Assembly: GCA_016213245.1 (NCBI GenBank) | Contig: JACRBC010000143.1 | Location: 1-46,321, forward strand | DNA from: Candidatus Solibacter usitatus | GTDB lineage: Bacteria > Acidobacteriota > Terriglobia > Bryobacterales > Bryobacteraceae | Length of the DNA stretch: 46,321 bases | Reading direction: 5' to 3' | Shown here: piece after piece, positions 33,979 through 43,252 of the stretch | How positions within the stretch are numbered: the first letter of the stretch is position 1 | How the letters are laid out: every line of letters begins with the position of its first letter | Notes under the pieces: generated by a model | The model's database searches: none | Seen by the model: the letters and a program-made list of their open reading frames with translations, nothing else | Told to the model about the DNA's origin: nothing | Translations under genes and position numbers: made by a program

Positions 33979-34596
33979 GTGGAACAGGGTACTGACCACT
34001 GTGCCGGCGGCGCTCCAACCTGGCGGGCTGAAATTGCACGGAGGATCCTAGCGGGTGACCGGGCCGCGGAGGCGCAATTCGTGGAGGCCTATTTCCGGCG
34101 GGTGCTTGCCTTTGCGCGTGCCAGGGTCCGCCGGGAAGACGCGGCTCAGGACCTGGTGCAGGACGTTTTTCTGGCCTGCCTTCGATTCCTGCGCAGAGGC
34201 CCCCTGCGCCAGGAAGAGCGCCTGGATGCGTTCGTTTTGAGCACGGCCAGAAACCTGGCGTACCAGCACTTTCGGAATACCCGCCTGCGCCGCCGCGAAG
34301 TGGATCTGGGCGACAATCATCCGGCGCCCGACTTTCTGCCGCAACTCGAAATCCAGGAACGCAAGGGCCTGGTGGCCTCCGCTCTGCGGCAAATGGAGCC
34401 CGCTGACCAGCAGGTGCTGAGACTCAGCCTGGTGGAGGGCTGGAAGCCCGGGCAGATTGCAGACCACCTCGGTCTGCCGGCGGAGGTCGTCAGGCAGCGG
34501 AAATCTCGGGCACTGAGGCGAATCTCCGAGATTTTGCGAACTTCCCGGTCACGGGCCGCCTCTGAAGGCGACATACAAGTGAGGGAGCCACAATGA
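33979..34596 (+). CDS. ECF-type RNA polymerase sigma factor
   Basis: A 205-residue sigma factor with the two ECF domains. Region 2 spans about residues 25-100 (EAYFRRVLAFARARV, QDLVQDVFLACLRFL); region 4 spans about 130-185, with the HTH in DQQVLRLSLVEGWKPGQIADHLGL then VRQRKSRALRRI. It directs polymerase to a private set of promoters. The start is a GTG at 33979; a later start would still keep both domains. The stop overlaps the anti-sigma gene (ATGA), so the two proteins are probably made in step. Confidence 0.92.
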   Translation: MEQGTDHCAGGAPTWRAEIARRILAGDRAAEAQFVEAYFRRVLAFARARVRREDAAQDLVQDVFLACLRFLRRGPLRQEERLDAFVLSTARNLAYQHFRNTRLRRREVDLGDNHPAPDFLPQLEIQERKGLVASALRQMEPADQQVLRLSLVEGWKPGQIADHLGLPAEVVRQRKSRALRRISEILRTSRSRAASEGDIQVREPQ

Positions 34597-35354
34597 CCTG
34601 CGACCAAGCAAGAGAGCTCCATCTCGCCGAACGGTACGCACGCGGCGAACTCCCCCGCCGGGAAGCCGCCGCATTTGAGGAGCACTATTGGGGATGCGCG
34701 ACTTGCCTGGATGAGATCGAGGCCATTCAGACTGCGAAGTTCGTTCTGAGCGCTTCGGCACACGCCAGGCCGAAAGCATGGCCGTGGAAATGGGCCGCCG
34801 CGGCGGCTCTCCTGACGACTCTCGGCGGCGGTGCGTTCTGGGCCCTGCGGGAGGGCGTAGCGCCGGAGCTTGCGCAAGCCCCGGTTCGGCGGCAGCAGCC
34901 TGCCGGGAGTGTCTACGCTGCCTTGGCGCGCTTCGAGATGCCCACGTATCAACCGTTGCGCATGCGGTCCTCGTCTCCCGTCCAGGCGGCACTTCAATCC
35001 GCCATGGGTCCGTACATGGAGGGCAGGCCCGGTGATTCCATCGCCGGATTGCGCGCCGTAGTGGGGCAGTACCCCGGTTTCGCCCCGGCACGCTTCTACC
35101 TAGCAGCGAGCCTCCTCCAGGCAGGCGACACCGCCGGCGCCAGCCGCGAGTTCAAGCGTCTGATCGCCATGGGAGACAGTGTCTTTCTCGAAGATTCCCT
35201 CTTCCTTCTGGCCCAGGCGGAACTGCTGACCTCACAACCGGGCGAGGCCAGGACGCATCTGAAGAGTGCCGTGGCGCTTGGGGGCGCGCGGCGCACAGCG
35301 GCGCTGCAACTTCTGGAAAGACTGGACCAGATCGACAAGCCTGCCGTACACTGA
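34593..35354 (+). CDS. zinc-finger anti-sigma factor with TPR-like periplasmic domain
   Basis: A 253-residue membrane protein. The cytoplasmic head carries the ZAS-type zinc motif H31-x3-C35-x2-C38 (EEHYWGCATC). A single membrane helix covers about 63-82 (WKWAAAAALLTTLGGGAFWAL). The outer part (about 120-245) has TPR-like repeats (RFYLAASLLQAGDTAGASRE, LFLLAQAELLTSQPGEARTH). It should bind and hold the ECF factor until a signal from outside is sensed. It lies between the sigma gene (4-bp overlap) and the CHAT gene (7-bp gap), which points to one operon. Confidence 0.9.
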   Translation: MTCDQARELHLAERYARGELPRREAAAFEEHYWGCATCLDEIEAIQTAKFVLSASAHARPKAWPWKWAAAAALLTTLGGGAFWALREGVAPELAQAPVRRQQPAGSVYAALARFEMPTYQPLRMRSSSPVQAALQSAMGPYMEGRPGDSIAGLRAVVGQYPGFAPARFYLAASLLQAGDTAGASREFKRLIAMGDSVFLEDSLFLLAQAELLTSQPGEARTHLKSAVALGGARRTAALQLLERLDQIDKPAVH

Positions 35355-35361
35355 ACCAGCG

Positions 35362-38046
35362 ATGAGGCTTGGTGGATTCACGCTCGCCTGGCTGATGGCA
35401 GCGGCCTGCGCCGGTCTGGCTCAGGACTCCGGGCAATTGGAGCGCATTGACGACCTAGCCAACCGCAGCCTGTTCGTGGAAGCCGAAACGCTGGCCCGCG
35501 ATCAGCTCAGCGCCCTCCAGTCCTCCGGCGCGGGCGGAAGTCTGGAAGCCAGCCGGTACATGGTCAAACTCGCGCTTGTGATCCGCCGGTCCGGGCGCCC
35601 CAAGGAGACTGAGATCCCTAAGCTTCTGGCGAAGGCGCTGAGTATCCAGGAATCCTCGCCTGAGCCTGTTCCGAAGGACCTTCTGGAGACACTCGAGGCG
35701 CTGGCCCGCCAAGTGGAATTCCAGGGCGATCTGGCGGGCGCCCGGCGATACGCGGAGCGCGCCGTGGACCTCGCCGCCCGGTCTTTCGGCCCGGAAAGCT
35801 GGGAGTATGTGAACAGCCTGACTTTCTCGGCCACCTCAGCCATGGCCGCGCGTGACTTCACCGAGGCGGCCCGTTTGCTGGAAGAGGCACTCGCCGTGCG
35901 GCGCAGGTTCTTCAGCGACCGGCGCACCTTCCTGGCAATGGGCTTGAACGACCTGGGCATCGCCTATTGGTACCTGAAGCAATACGGCAAGGCCAGGCCG
36001 CTCATCGAGGAGGCGATCCGCATACGGGTGGAGACCCTGGGTGAGTATCACCAGTTGACCGCCGCCGGGGTGCACAACCTGAGCCTGGTGCTGAGATCCT
36101 CCGGTGACCTGCCGGGAGCCATCCAGGTGCAGAAACGGGCGCTCGCCATCAGGGAGAAGATTCTGCCCGCGGGGCATCCAAACCTCGCCAATGGCTATCA
36201 CACCCTGGGCGCGACGCTGCTGGAATCGCGCCAGCCGCGCGAGGCGGTTCCGTACCTGCGCAAGGCACTGGAGCTCAGGGAGTCCGCGCTCGGCGCCGAT
36301 CATCCCGACGTGAACTACGTTCTGGGGAACCTCGGCTTGGCGCTGTTTGTCGACGCGCCCGATGAGGCCCGGTCGCTGGCCTTGCGGGCGGCGGCCAGCT
36401 TCGTCAACCAGCAGCGCACAAGCTTGCAGGGGCTCTCCGAGTCGGAGGCGCTGCGCCTTCGCGACGTCGAATCCGGAGTCCTGGGCGTCGAGCTGACGCT
36501 CTTGGGCAGATTGCCCGCCCCAACTTCCGAGCAGGTTCAGTCGGCTTTCGACGCCGTGCTCCCCTACCGGTTGCTGATCTTCGACGAGTTGTCGACGCGA
36601 AACCGGCGTAGAGAGGATCCGCGATTCACGCCTGTCGTGCGGGCGCAGGAAATCTACATCAAGCAACTGATGGCTGGAAAGGGTGGCGGATCCACGGCGG
36701 ATCTGGCTGCCCGCCTGGAAAAGGCCCGCCAGGAAGTGGAACGCGCCGAGCGGGATTACGCCGCGGTGGATTCCGGTTACCTGCACGCCCGCGCCGCAGG
36801 GCGGGCCGGGGGGGCTGAACTCCGGCGGGCGTTGCCTGCCGGCGCCGCTCTGGTGTCGTATGTCCATTACCAGGATCACCTAGCCCAATCCACATCACCC
36901 GTCTATGCCTACGGGGCGTTTCTGCTGCCGCCGGGCGGCGCCCCGGCCCTATTTGTCCCACTGGGGGCGGCGGCTGAGATCGATCCCCTCATCGAGAACT
37001 GGAGGAAGAAACTGGCTGAGGAATGGGAATCCGGCGGAGGGGCCCCCGCACGCTCCGAGGACCTCTCGCGCGCTGCGGGCCTTCCCCTCAAGGCCCGTCT
37101 GTGGGACCCGCTCGCCGCCAAACTGCACGGCGCCCGGTTCGTGTTGCTCGTGCCCGATGGCCGGATCCACCTCGTGAATCTCTCCGCACTGCCGGGAAAC
37201 GGGAAGTTGTATCTCGCCGAAACCGCGCCGCCTCTCCACATTCTGAGCGCGGAGCGGGACTTGCTGCTTCCGCCGCCGTCCCGGGGGACTGGCCTGCTGG
37301 CCTTAGGCAACCCCGACTTTGGAGCTTCCGATGCCGGGGGCGTTCCGCCACGTGGCCGCGTCCTCAGAGGCGTTTCGGGGGCTTGCCTGGATCCGTCGAA
37401 GCTGAAGTTTGATCCACTGCCGGCTTCCGAGCTGGAAGTGCTTTCGATCGCGCGTCTTTGGGCCCGAACCGGAGAGCCGGTTCACGTCCGCGATCGGTTG
37501 GGCGCGACCGAAGACGCGGTGCGCACACTCGGACAGGGCATGAGAATTCTCCACTTCGCCACGCATGGATTCTCCTTCAAGGCTGTCTGCGACGCCAAGG
37601 CTGATCCCGCCGGCGCCTTTCGGTTGTCCGGCCTGGCGCTGGCCGGGGCAAACCGGCGCGCCCAGGCCGCTTCAGCAGCATCGGACGGCTGGCTCACCAT
37701 GCAGGAAGTCTCCGCCCTGCGCCTGGGGGGCGTGGAGTGGGTGGTGCTGTCGGGATGCGATACCGGCGTTGGGGAAATCGCCGGAAGTGAAGGAGTCCTG
37801 GGTCTCCGAAGGGCATTCCAACTCGCGGGCAGCCGTACGGTGATCATGAGCCTGTGGCCGGTTGAAGACGAGTCGGCCCGGCAGTGGATGGAAGCCCTGT
37901 ATGCGCGACGGCTGAGCCGCGGGCAAACGACCGTGGAAGCGGTACGGGGGGCGAGCCTGGATCTGCTGCGGCGGAGACGCGCGAAGGGTCTGTCCACGCA
38001 TCCGCTGTATTGGGCCTCGTTCGTCGCCGCCGGCGACTGGCGCTGA
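35362..38046 (+). CDS. TPR-CHAT caspase-like protein, exported
   Basis: An 894-residue protein with a signal-like N-terminus (LAWLMAAACAGLAQ). Residues about 100-340 hold TPR repeats of the kinesin-light-chain type (LNDLGIAYWYLKQYGKARPL, YHTLGATLLESRQPREAVPY). The C-terminal third is a CHAT domain, a caspase-fold cysteine peptidase: catalytic H735 in HFATHG and C799 in LSGCDTG, with PVEDESAR and HPLYWASFVAAG at the end. The dyad is intact. ATG at 35362 gives the signal peptide. It is in an operon with sigma and anti-sigma; a role in cutting the anti-sigma or a substrate of it is possible but unproved. Confidence 0.9.
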   Translation: MRLGGFTLAWLMAAACAGLAQDSGQLERIDDLANRSLFVEAETLARDQLSALQSSGAGGSLEASRYMVKLALVIRRSGRPKETEIPKLLAKALSIQESSPEPVPKDLLETLEALARQVEFQGDLAGARRYAERAVDLAARSFGPESWEYVNSLTFSATSAMAARDFTEAARLLEEALAVRRRFFSDRRTFLAMGLNDLGIAYWYLKQYGKARPLIEEAIRIRVETLGEYHQLTAAGVHNLSLVLRSSGDLPGAIQVQKRALAIREKILPAGHPNLANGYHTLGATLLESRQPREAVPYLRKALELRESALGADHPDVNYVLGNLGLALFVDAPDEARSLALRAAASFVNQQRTSLQGLSESEALRLRDVESGVLGVELTLLGRLPAPTSEQVQSAFDAVLPYRLLIFDELSTRNRRREDPRFTPVVRAQEIYIKQLMAGKGGGSTADLAARLEKARQEVERAERDYAAVDSGYLHARAAGRAGGAELRRALPAGAALVSYVHYQDHLAQSTSPVYAYGAFLLPPGGAPALFVPLGAAAEIDPLIENWRKKLAEEWESGGGAPARSEDLSRAAGLPLKARLWDPLAAKLHGARFVLLVPDGRIHLVNLSALPGNGKLYLAETAPPLHILSAERDLLLPPPSRGTGLLALGNPDFGASDAGGVPPRGRVLRGVSGACLDPSKLKFDPLPASELEVLSIARLWARTGEPVHVRDRLGATEDAVRTLGQGMRILHFATHGFSFKAVCDAKADPAGAFRLSGLALAGANRRAQAASAASDGWLTMQEVSALRLGGVEWVVLSGCDTGVGEIAGSEGVLGLRRAFQLAGSRTVIMSLWPVEDESARQWMEALYARRLSRGQTTVEAVRGASLDLLRRRRAKGLSTHPLYWASFVAAGDWR

Positions 38047-38090
38047 TTCCTCCTGTCACGTTCTCTCCCCGGCTGCGACATTCATTCATC

Positions 38091-41000
38091 ATGCACAAAA
38101 CCCGGGCGCGACCCGCCGTTGGGGGAATCAGGTTGCCTGCGTTCTCTCTGATCTTGCTGCTGTCCGCAGTCCCCGCCCTCTGCCAAACCGCCTACCATCT
38201 GCCTTACATCGCCGACGGCGCCAGCGGCGGCCGCATCTCGCGAACCTCCATCGTGCTCGCCAATGTGGGGTCAAAGACCGCCAACGCGGTGGTCACCTGG
38301 ACCAACGACGACGGCACTCCCAGAACAGTGGGTCTGGTGGACATCGGACGGGTCAGCACAACCGCTGTTACGATTCCTCCGGGCGCCGTCAGGCAGATCC
38401 GCACCGACGGCAGTGGCGACGGTTCCGCCGGCGCCGCAACCGTGAAAGCGGAGACTCACCTCGGCGTGTCGGTCGTCCTTTCCGTCTCCGACGCCTCCGG
38501 AACACCAATCGGCGAATCCGTGGTGGAAGCCCCGGAAATCCTCACCATCTCTCGCCTGGTGCTCGACTCCACGGCAGGCGCAAACACAGGCTTCGCGCTT
38601 CTGAACCCCGGAACCGGGGCTGCGGCCATCAGCGCGACGCTGCTCGACTCCACCGGCGCGAAAGTCCAGAACACCTCCTTCAAGCTCGGACCTGGCGGGC
38701 GATTGGAAGCCTGGGCTGGAAGTGACCTCTTCCCCGGAATGGGCGAACTTCGCGGCGCCATCGAGATCGCCAGCTCTGCGCCTGTGGCCGCCCTCGCCAT
38801 GCGCCGCGCTTCATCCTCTCCGGCTGGAGTTCTCTTCCCCGTCGCCGACCCCTCCTCCCGCCGCATGAAGTTTTTCCTGCCTCTGATAGCCGACGGGCCG
38901 TCATCGGGGGCAAGACTCACCACCCTGCTCCTGGTCACCAACCTCGGCGCCGATCCCGCCGATGTGCGAGTTGTGTTCATGCGCGACGACGGGTCGCCGC
39001 TGCCGCTCGCGCTCTCCGGCAACGACGCCGGCAGCGCCTTCGCCGCCCAACTCGCCCCCGGAGCCTCCGCGGTCTGGGAAACCAGCGGCCCCGGCGAGTA
39101 CGCCACGGGAAGCGCCGTCATCCAATCCAACCAGCCGCTGGGCGTGGCCGCGGCGCTGAGGGCCTACGATGAGCAGGGCGCCGTCATTGCGGAAAACGGG
39201 CTTGCCGAGTCTCGCCCGGTGGGGCTTTCGCTGCTGCCGGTGGACTTCGCCAGCGCTCAGACCGCTGGTGTTGCGGCCTACAACCCCACCACGCAACCCA
39301 TCACGCTGACTTTGACACTGTTGGACTCAGAGGGTACCTCTCTTGCCACATCTCAACTCGGGCCTGTCAGCCCGCGTGGGCGGCTGGTCGGCAGGATCGC
39401 GGACCTGTTCCCCGACGCGGCCGGAAACGGCACTGCCCTTCGCATCGGCTCGGGCGGACCCCTGGAAGGCGCAGTCTCCGTCGCCGCAATCCGGGAAATG
39501 CAGGCCGGCGGCTCTTTCGCCAGCTCCGGAGCATCGGCGTTGATAGTCACCGGCGCCGGTCTCACGCTCCGGCCCACACTGGATAGCTCCCGAAGCGCCA
39601 CTGCCCTAATCGGCGCCGCCGGCGGCGCCCTGAGTCTGACCGACGCCAAGGGAACCAAATTCACTCTGACCATCCCGCCGAAGTCGCTGTTCGGCTCGGA
39701 GACCATCCGGATGACCGCTCTGACCAGATTGGACGGGCTGCCTGGCGGCGGTCCGCTCTCGGCCGGCGTGCAGCTTGAGCCCGATGGTCTGGCGCTGTTC
39801 GAGCCGGCCACCTTGCTCATCGAATCTCCCACCCCGCTTCCGGAGAACGCCATTCCCCTGGGCTGGCACGGCACGGGAAAGGGCGCCTACGTGAATCTGA
39901 TTCACCCGGACCCCAAACAGCTTGTCCTGATGCTGAGCCATTTCAGCGGCGCCGGCATCGGCGGAGGCAGCGTGACTTCGCTGCTCATCACCATCGCCGA
40001 TATGATCGACCTGCAGAATTCCATCATCGCCTCCCAATTCATGCGAGCGCGCCAACTGCCGTCCGGCCCCGCCGCCGATGCCGCGCTCCAGCAGGCCTTT
40101 GACGCCATCAAGCAGGCCTTCTACAACGCCATCGAGCCCTTCATGCGCCTGGCCATGTCCAGCGGGGACTTGAATGTTCTGCGCTGTGCCATGCAGTATG
40201 TATACGGATATTCGAGGCAATTGCAGTTGCTCGGGATGGGGGCGGGCGAGACCGGCAACCCCGACCCCGAGTTGAATGAGATCGATGCGGCCATCCGCAA
40301 GTTCCAAACGGATGCCATGCGACTCGCCGACCAGCTCCTGCAGAGGAGATGCACGGAGAGGCGTGATCCTGTCGCCTATCTCGACGTGCTGGCCTTCGCC
40401 CGCCTGAAGTCTCTGCTGGGCTTGCCGGTTGGCACCATCGCCGAAGAAACCAGGGGGTGCTATCCCACTCTCCAGCTTGAGGTCTCTTCCAGGTTGGAAC
40501 TCAAAGGCCCGCAGAGTACCAACGTAGGCACCGTCACCGCCAAGGTCCCACTCCAAGGCGAGCTGGACAAGTACGAAGTCAACCAGGTGTCAGATCCATC
40601 CAAGGACCTCTACGCCTCCTACACCTTCAGCGGAGGAGCGCTGGGGGCCTACACGGCCACAATGGCAGTCCCATCGCTGCCCGCCGGCTGCAGCATCACC
40701 GTCTCCGGCACGCCCGCCACCTACAAAGTGATTCAGAGACAGCTAGAGAACCAAAGCCGCATCAAGTACAAGTTCTTCTCCAAGTACGAGCCCACGGCTG
40801 TCACCCACAGGGGTCAGCAGCTCTGTAGTTTCTGTCCGGTCTTCGACAAGGTGACCGATCGGATTGAAGTGCTGGTGGACCCAGGCACGCCTAAGGATGG
40901 GGCGATAACCACTTGCCCGAGCAACACCACTTTCTCCTCACTCGACTGGTGGTGGGCGGCTTGGGCCACCCTGCAGTCCACCACGACCGTCGCCGGCGAC

Positions 41001-41138
41001 TTGACCTTCGTCACCGCCTGGCAGCCCTTGCCCTCTGGAGAGATTCTGGCAACCAAGGAACTGAACCGTTCGGCCACGATTACCGGCGGTACGGTCTCGG
41101 AAAAGAGCACCTTCAAGCTGGTCGGCGTCCAACAGTAG
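38091..41138 (+). CDS. large secreted beta-rich protein with ZU5-like domain
   Basis: A 1015-residue exported protein. The signal peptide covers about 14-34 (FSLILLLSAVPALCQ). The first 500 residues hold repeated beta modules: YHLPYIADGASGGRISRTSI and later FFLPLIADGPSSGARLTTLL begin each copy, and both have NxGxxxAxV...DDG(S/T)P. Around 500-625 is a ZU5-like domain (AGGALSLTDAKGTKFTLTIP, then VQLEPDGLALFEPATLLIES). The C-terminal region is unassigned, with several Cys. ATG at 38091 is chosen because the signal follows; the frame is open from 37884. It is 44 bp past the CHAT gene, on the same strand. A surface or structural role is likely. Confidence 0.82.
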   Translation: MHKTRARPAVGGIRLPAFSLILLLSAVPALCQTAYHLPYIADGASGGRISRTSIVLANVGSKTANAVVTWTNDDGTPRTVGLVDIGRVSTTAVTIPPGAVRQIRTDGSGDGSAGAATVKAETHLGVSVVLSVSDASGTPIGESVVEAPEILTISRLVLDSTAGANTGFALLNPGTGAAAISATLLDSTGAKVQNTSFKLGPGGRLEAWAGSDLFPGMGELRGAIEIASSAPVAALAMRRASSSPAGVLFPVADPSSRRMKFFLPLIADGPSSGARLTTLLLVTNLGADPADVRVVFMRDDGSPLPLALSGNDAGSAFAAQLAPGASAVWETSGPGEYATGSAVIQSNQPLGVAAALRAYDEQGAVIAENGLAESRPVGLSLLPVDFASAQTAGVAAYNPTTQPITLTLTLLDSEGTSLATSQLGPVSPRGRLVGRIADLFPDAAGNGTALRIGSGGPLEGAVSVAAIREMQAGGSFASSGASALIVTGAGLTLRPTLDSSRSATALIGAAGGALSLTDAKGTKFTLTIPPKSLFGSETIRMTALTRLDGLPGGGPLSAGVQLEPDGLALFEPATLLIESPTPLPENAIPLGWHGTGKGAYVNLIHPDPKQLVLMLSHFSGAGIGGGSVTSLLITIADMIDLQNSIIASQFMRARQLPSGPAADAALQQAFDAIKQAFYNAIEPFMRLAMSSGDLNVLRCAMQYVYGYSRQLQLLGMGAGETGNPDPELNEIDAAIRKFQTDAMRLADQLLQRRCTERRDPVAYLDVLAFARLKSLLGLPVGTIAEETRGCYPTLQLEVSSRLELKGPQSTNVGTVTAKVPLQGELDKYEVNQVSDPSKDLYASYTFSGGALGAYTATMAVPSLPAGCSITVSGTPATYKVIQRQLENQSRIKYKFFSKYEPTAVTHRGQQLCSFCPVFDKVTDRIEVLVDPGTPKDGAITTCPSNTTFSSLDWWWAAWATLQSTTTVAGDLTFVTAWQPLPSGEILATKELNRSATITGGTVSEKSTFKLVGVQQ

Positions 41139-41245
41139 GAGATCGTCCTGGCGGCGGAGAATCGGCGTGCCGCCGGCCCAGATGGACCGTCCGGTCACGA
41201 TTCGCCCCAGGGCGCGACATACTTTACGAACGATGGAGGTGTCTC

Positions 41246-42997
41246 GTGAAAGTCCCCGTGATGATGTGCCTGTTTCTGGCGGGGGTCGCTATTCCACTCC
41301 TGGCACAACCCAGTATGAACTCGACCAAAATCACCAACGCCGCCGGGCGCATCCCTCTCGGCCTTCCTAACCACGGCGCGGCGCCGGGCGGCCTGTTTTC
41401 GTTGGAGGGCCTCGGCGCCGGCAGCGAGTCGCTCCTGACCGCCGCGGGTTTTCCCCTGCCCACCGCCGGACTCGGCGGCTTCAGGCTCAGGCTCACCACC
41501 GCCGGCGCCGCGCTGGACATCCCCGTTCTGGAGCTGTCCCCCGCCGGACTCGTCGCGCTGCTCCCTTCTTCGGCGCCGCCGGGCGAAGCGTCAATTGAAG
41601 TCACCAACCCGCGTGGAGCAAAGGCGTCGTCGGCAATGAGGATCGTGCCCGCCGCTCCGGGCCTGTTCAGCCGCAACGGCCGCGGCAGCGGTCCGGGGGT
41701 GATCTCCAACGTGGCGGACTCCGGCGAGCTCACGCTCAATTCACTTGTGAATTCCGCCCGGCCCGGTCAGCGGGTCGCGCTTTGGGCGACCGGTTTGGGC
41801 AGGATCGAAGGCGATGAGATCGCCGGCGAGTTGCCCGGGGAACGAAGTGTCGATCTGGAAGTCTTCGTCGGCGGCAAGCTCGCCCCCATCGCCTCCAAGA
41901 CCCGCAGCGGATGCACGGACGGCCTGCCGGTGGTTCCCTTCCGCGCCTGCGCCGGGGTCGACCGCATCGACGTTCAGATCCCCGAACTGCAGGGCTGTCA
42001 CGTCCCGGTGGCGGTGCGTGCCGGCGGTGTAATCTCCAATCATGTCTCAATTGCCGTCGCGCCCGATGGCGGCCGCTGCTCCGATCCGGGCGGTCTCCAG
42101 TCCTCCGATTACGAAACGCTCCCTGGCGAGGGGAATGTCACTTTCGGCTCGGTCGCTTTGGTGCGCGCGGAGGTGGGCAGCGGGTCTTCTGGAACCATGG
42201 TGGATAGCGCGTTGGCCTCGTTCCAGCGCCTCGATCTGGCCCGGTTCTTCTCCTTGCGTGGACTTGGAATCGAGACCTCCCCCGGTGCTTGCAGCGTGTA
42301 TGCCTACACCGGCGAGGCGCTCATCGGACAGGAGGAGCCGGTCCAGGGGCAGTTCCTTTCGGCCGGGCCCGAGCTCACACTGAGAGGCCCTCAGGGCATT
42401 CGTCCGCTCAAGTCCAAAGCCGCCGCCGCCGCCGAAGGTGCGGCCTACGAAGCCACCCTGGGTACCAGCACCATCATCGATGGGAATGTCTACCCAGGCT
42501 CGGGAACGCCGTTCCTTGAACCCGGCGCCTACGAGTTGAGTGCCGGCGGCGGCGTCGATGTGGGTGCATTCTCGGTCTCCTTCAATCTCGCCAGGAAGGC
42601 CGCGTGGAAGAGAAACACCAGTCCTTTTACCGGCTTGATGGACACCGTCGTTCGCTCCAAGGACTATCTTGTGGAATGGACGGGAGGCGAAGAGGGGAAG
42701 TTCGTCGTCTTTTATGGATCGGCGGACTCCGGCAGCGCCGACGGCGGCGGCAGCGCTTCCTTCTTCTGTCTCGAGCGCGCCGAAAAGGGTTCCCTCACCG
42801 TGCCCGCCTACATCCTCCAGTCGCTCCCGGGCGGCGGCGGCACCGAGATTCCCGGATTCGGCATCTTCGGAGGCAAGCCCGGCATTCTCGCCCTGATCTC
42901 CGGCCTCGCCGATGTTCGCTCATTTCAGGCGCCTGGAATCCACCTGAGCTCTCTCACCGCCAGCCATATGGATGCTTCAACCGCGGCATTTCAGTAG
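41246..42997 (+). CDS. secreted protein with TIGR03437 (Solibacter-type) domain
   Basis: A 583-residue exported protein with a signal peptide (VPVMMCLFLAGVAIPLLAQ). Residues about 20-260 match the TIGR03437 domain: ITNAAGRIPLGLPNHGAAPG, LVALLPSSAPPGEASIEVTN, AAPGLFSRNGRGSGPGV and ARPGQRVALWATGLG. The domain was named from Solibacter and is abundant in that group; its function is unknown. The remainder is beta-rich and unassigned. The GTG start at 41246 is supported by GGAGG at 41235-41239, 6 bp upstream. It follows the preceding secreted protein by 107 bp and closes the sigma/CHAT cluster. Confidence 0.88.
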   Translation: MKVPVMMCLFLAGVAIPLLAQPSMNSTKITNAAGRIPLGLPNHGAAPGGLFSLEGLGAGSESLLTAAGFPLPTAGLGGFRLRLTTAGAALDIPVLELSPAGLVALLPSSAPPGEASIEVTNPRGAKASSAMRIVPAAPGLFSRNGRGSGPGVISNVADSGELTLNSLVNSARPGQRVALWATGLGRIEGDEIAGELPGERSVDLEVFVGGKLAPIASKTRSGCTDGLPVVPFRACAGVDRIDVQIPELQGCHVPVAVRAGGVISNHVSIAVAPDGGRCSDPGGLQSSDYETLPGEGNVTFGSVALVRAEVGSGSSGTMVDSALASFQRLDLARFFSLRGLGIETSPGACSVYAYTGEALIGQEEPVQGQFLSAGPELTLRGPQGIRPLKSKAAAAAEGAAYEATLGTSTIIDGNVYPGSGTPFLEPGAYELSAGGGVDVGAFSVSFNLARKAAWKRNTSPFTGLMDTVVRSKDYLVEWTGGEEGKFVVFYGSADSGSADGGGSASFFCLERAEKGSLTVPAYILQSLPGGGGTEIPGFGIFGGKPGILALISGLADVRSFQAPGIHLSSLTASHMDASTAAFQ

Positions 42998-43231
42998 TCC
43001 CTTGACTCGCTCGGGAGCCGTCACCGCCCAAGACCGGGGCACAACCCCTCCCCCGTAGTACCATCGGACAGGATTGAATGGAGGCTGAACTCCGGGAGCA
43101 CCTCTCAGGCGGCCGATGAAGCGCAGAGCCTTGAGGTATTCGGCACTGCTGCGGTAGACGCGGCTGGCGGCGAACATCTGGTCGAGGGCGTGGATTTCCG
43201 AGGTGCGGGTAGGGGAGTGCCGGGCGCGCAT
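42977..43231 (-). pseudogene. possible remnant ORF in the gap before the TIGR00300 gene
   Basis: The minus frame from an ATG at 43231 gives 84 residues, with a protein-like start (EIHALDQMFAASRVYRSSAE, LKALRFIGRLRG), then PPFNP and an unstructured Arg/Gly-rich end. The start recalls helical N-termini of larger acidobacterial proteins that continue with a PFN motif, but the rest is absent. It overlaps the stop of the upstream secreted gene. I treat it as a truncated relic, with low confidence. Otherwise the 255-bp gap holds nothing clear. Confidence 0.3.
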
Positions 43232-43252
43232 TGGTATTCTGAATATATCCCC

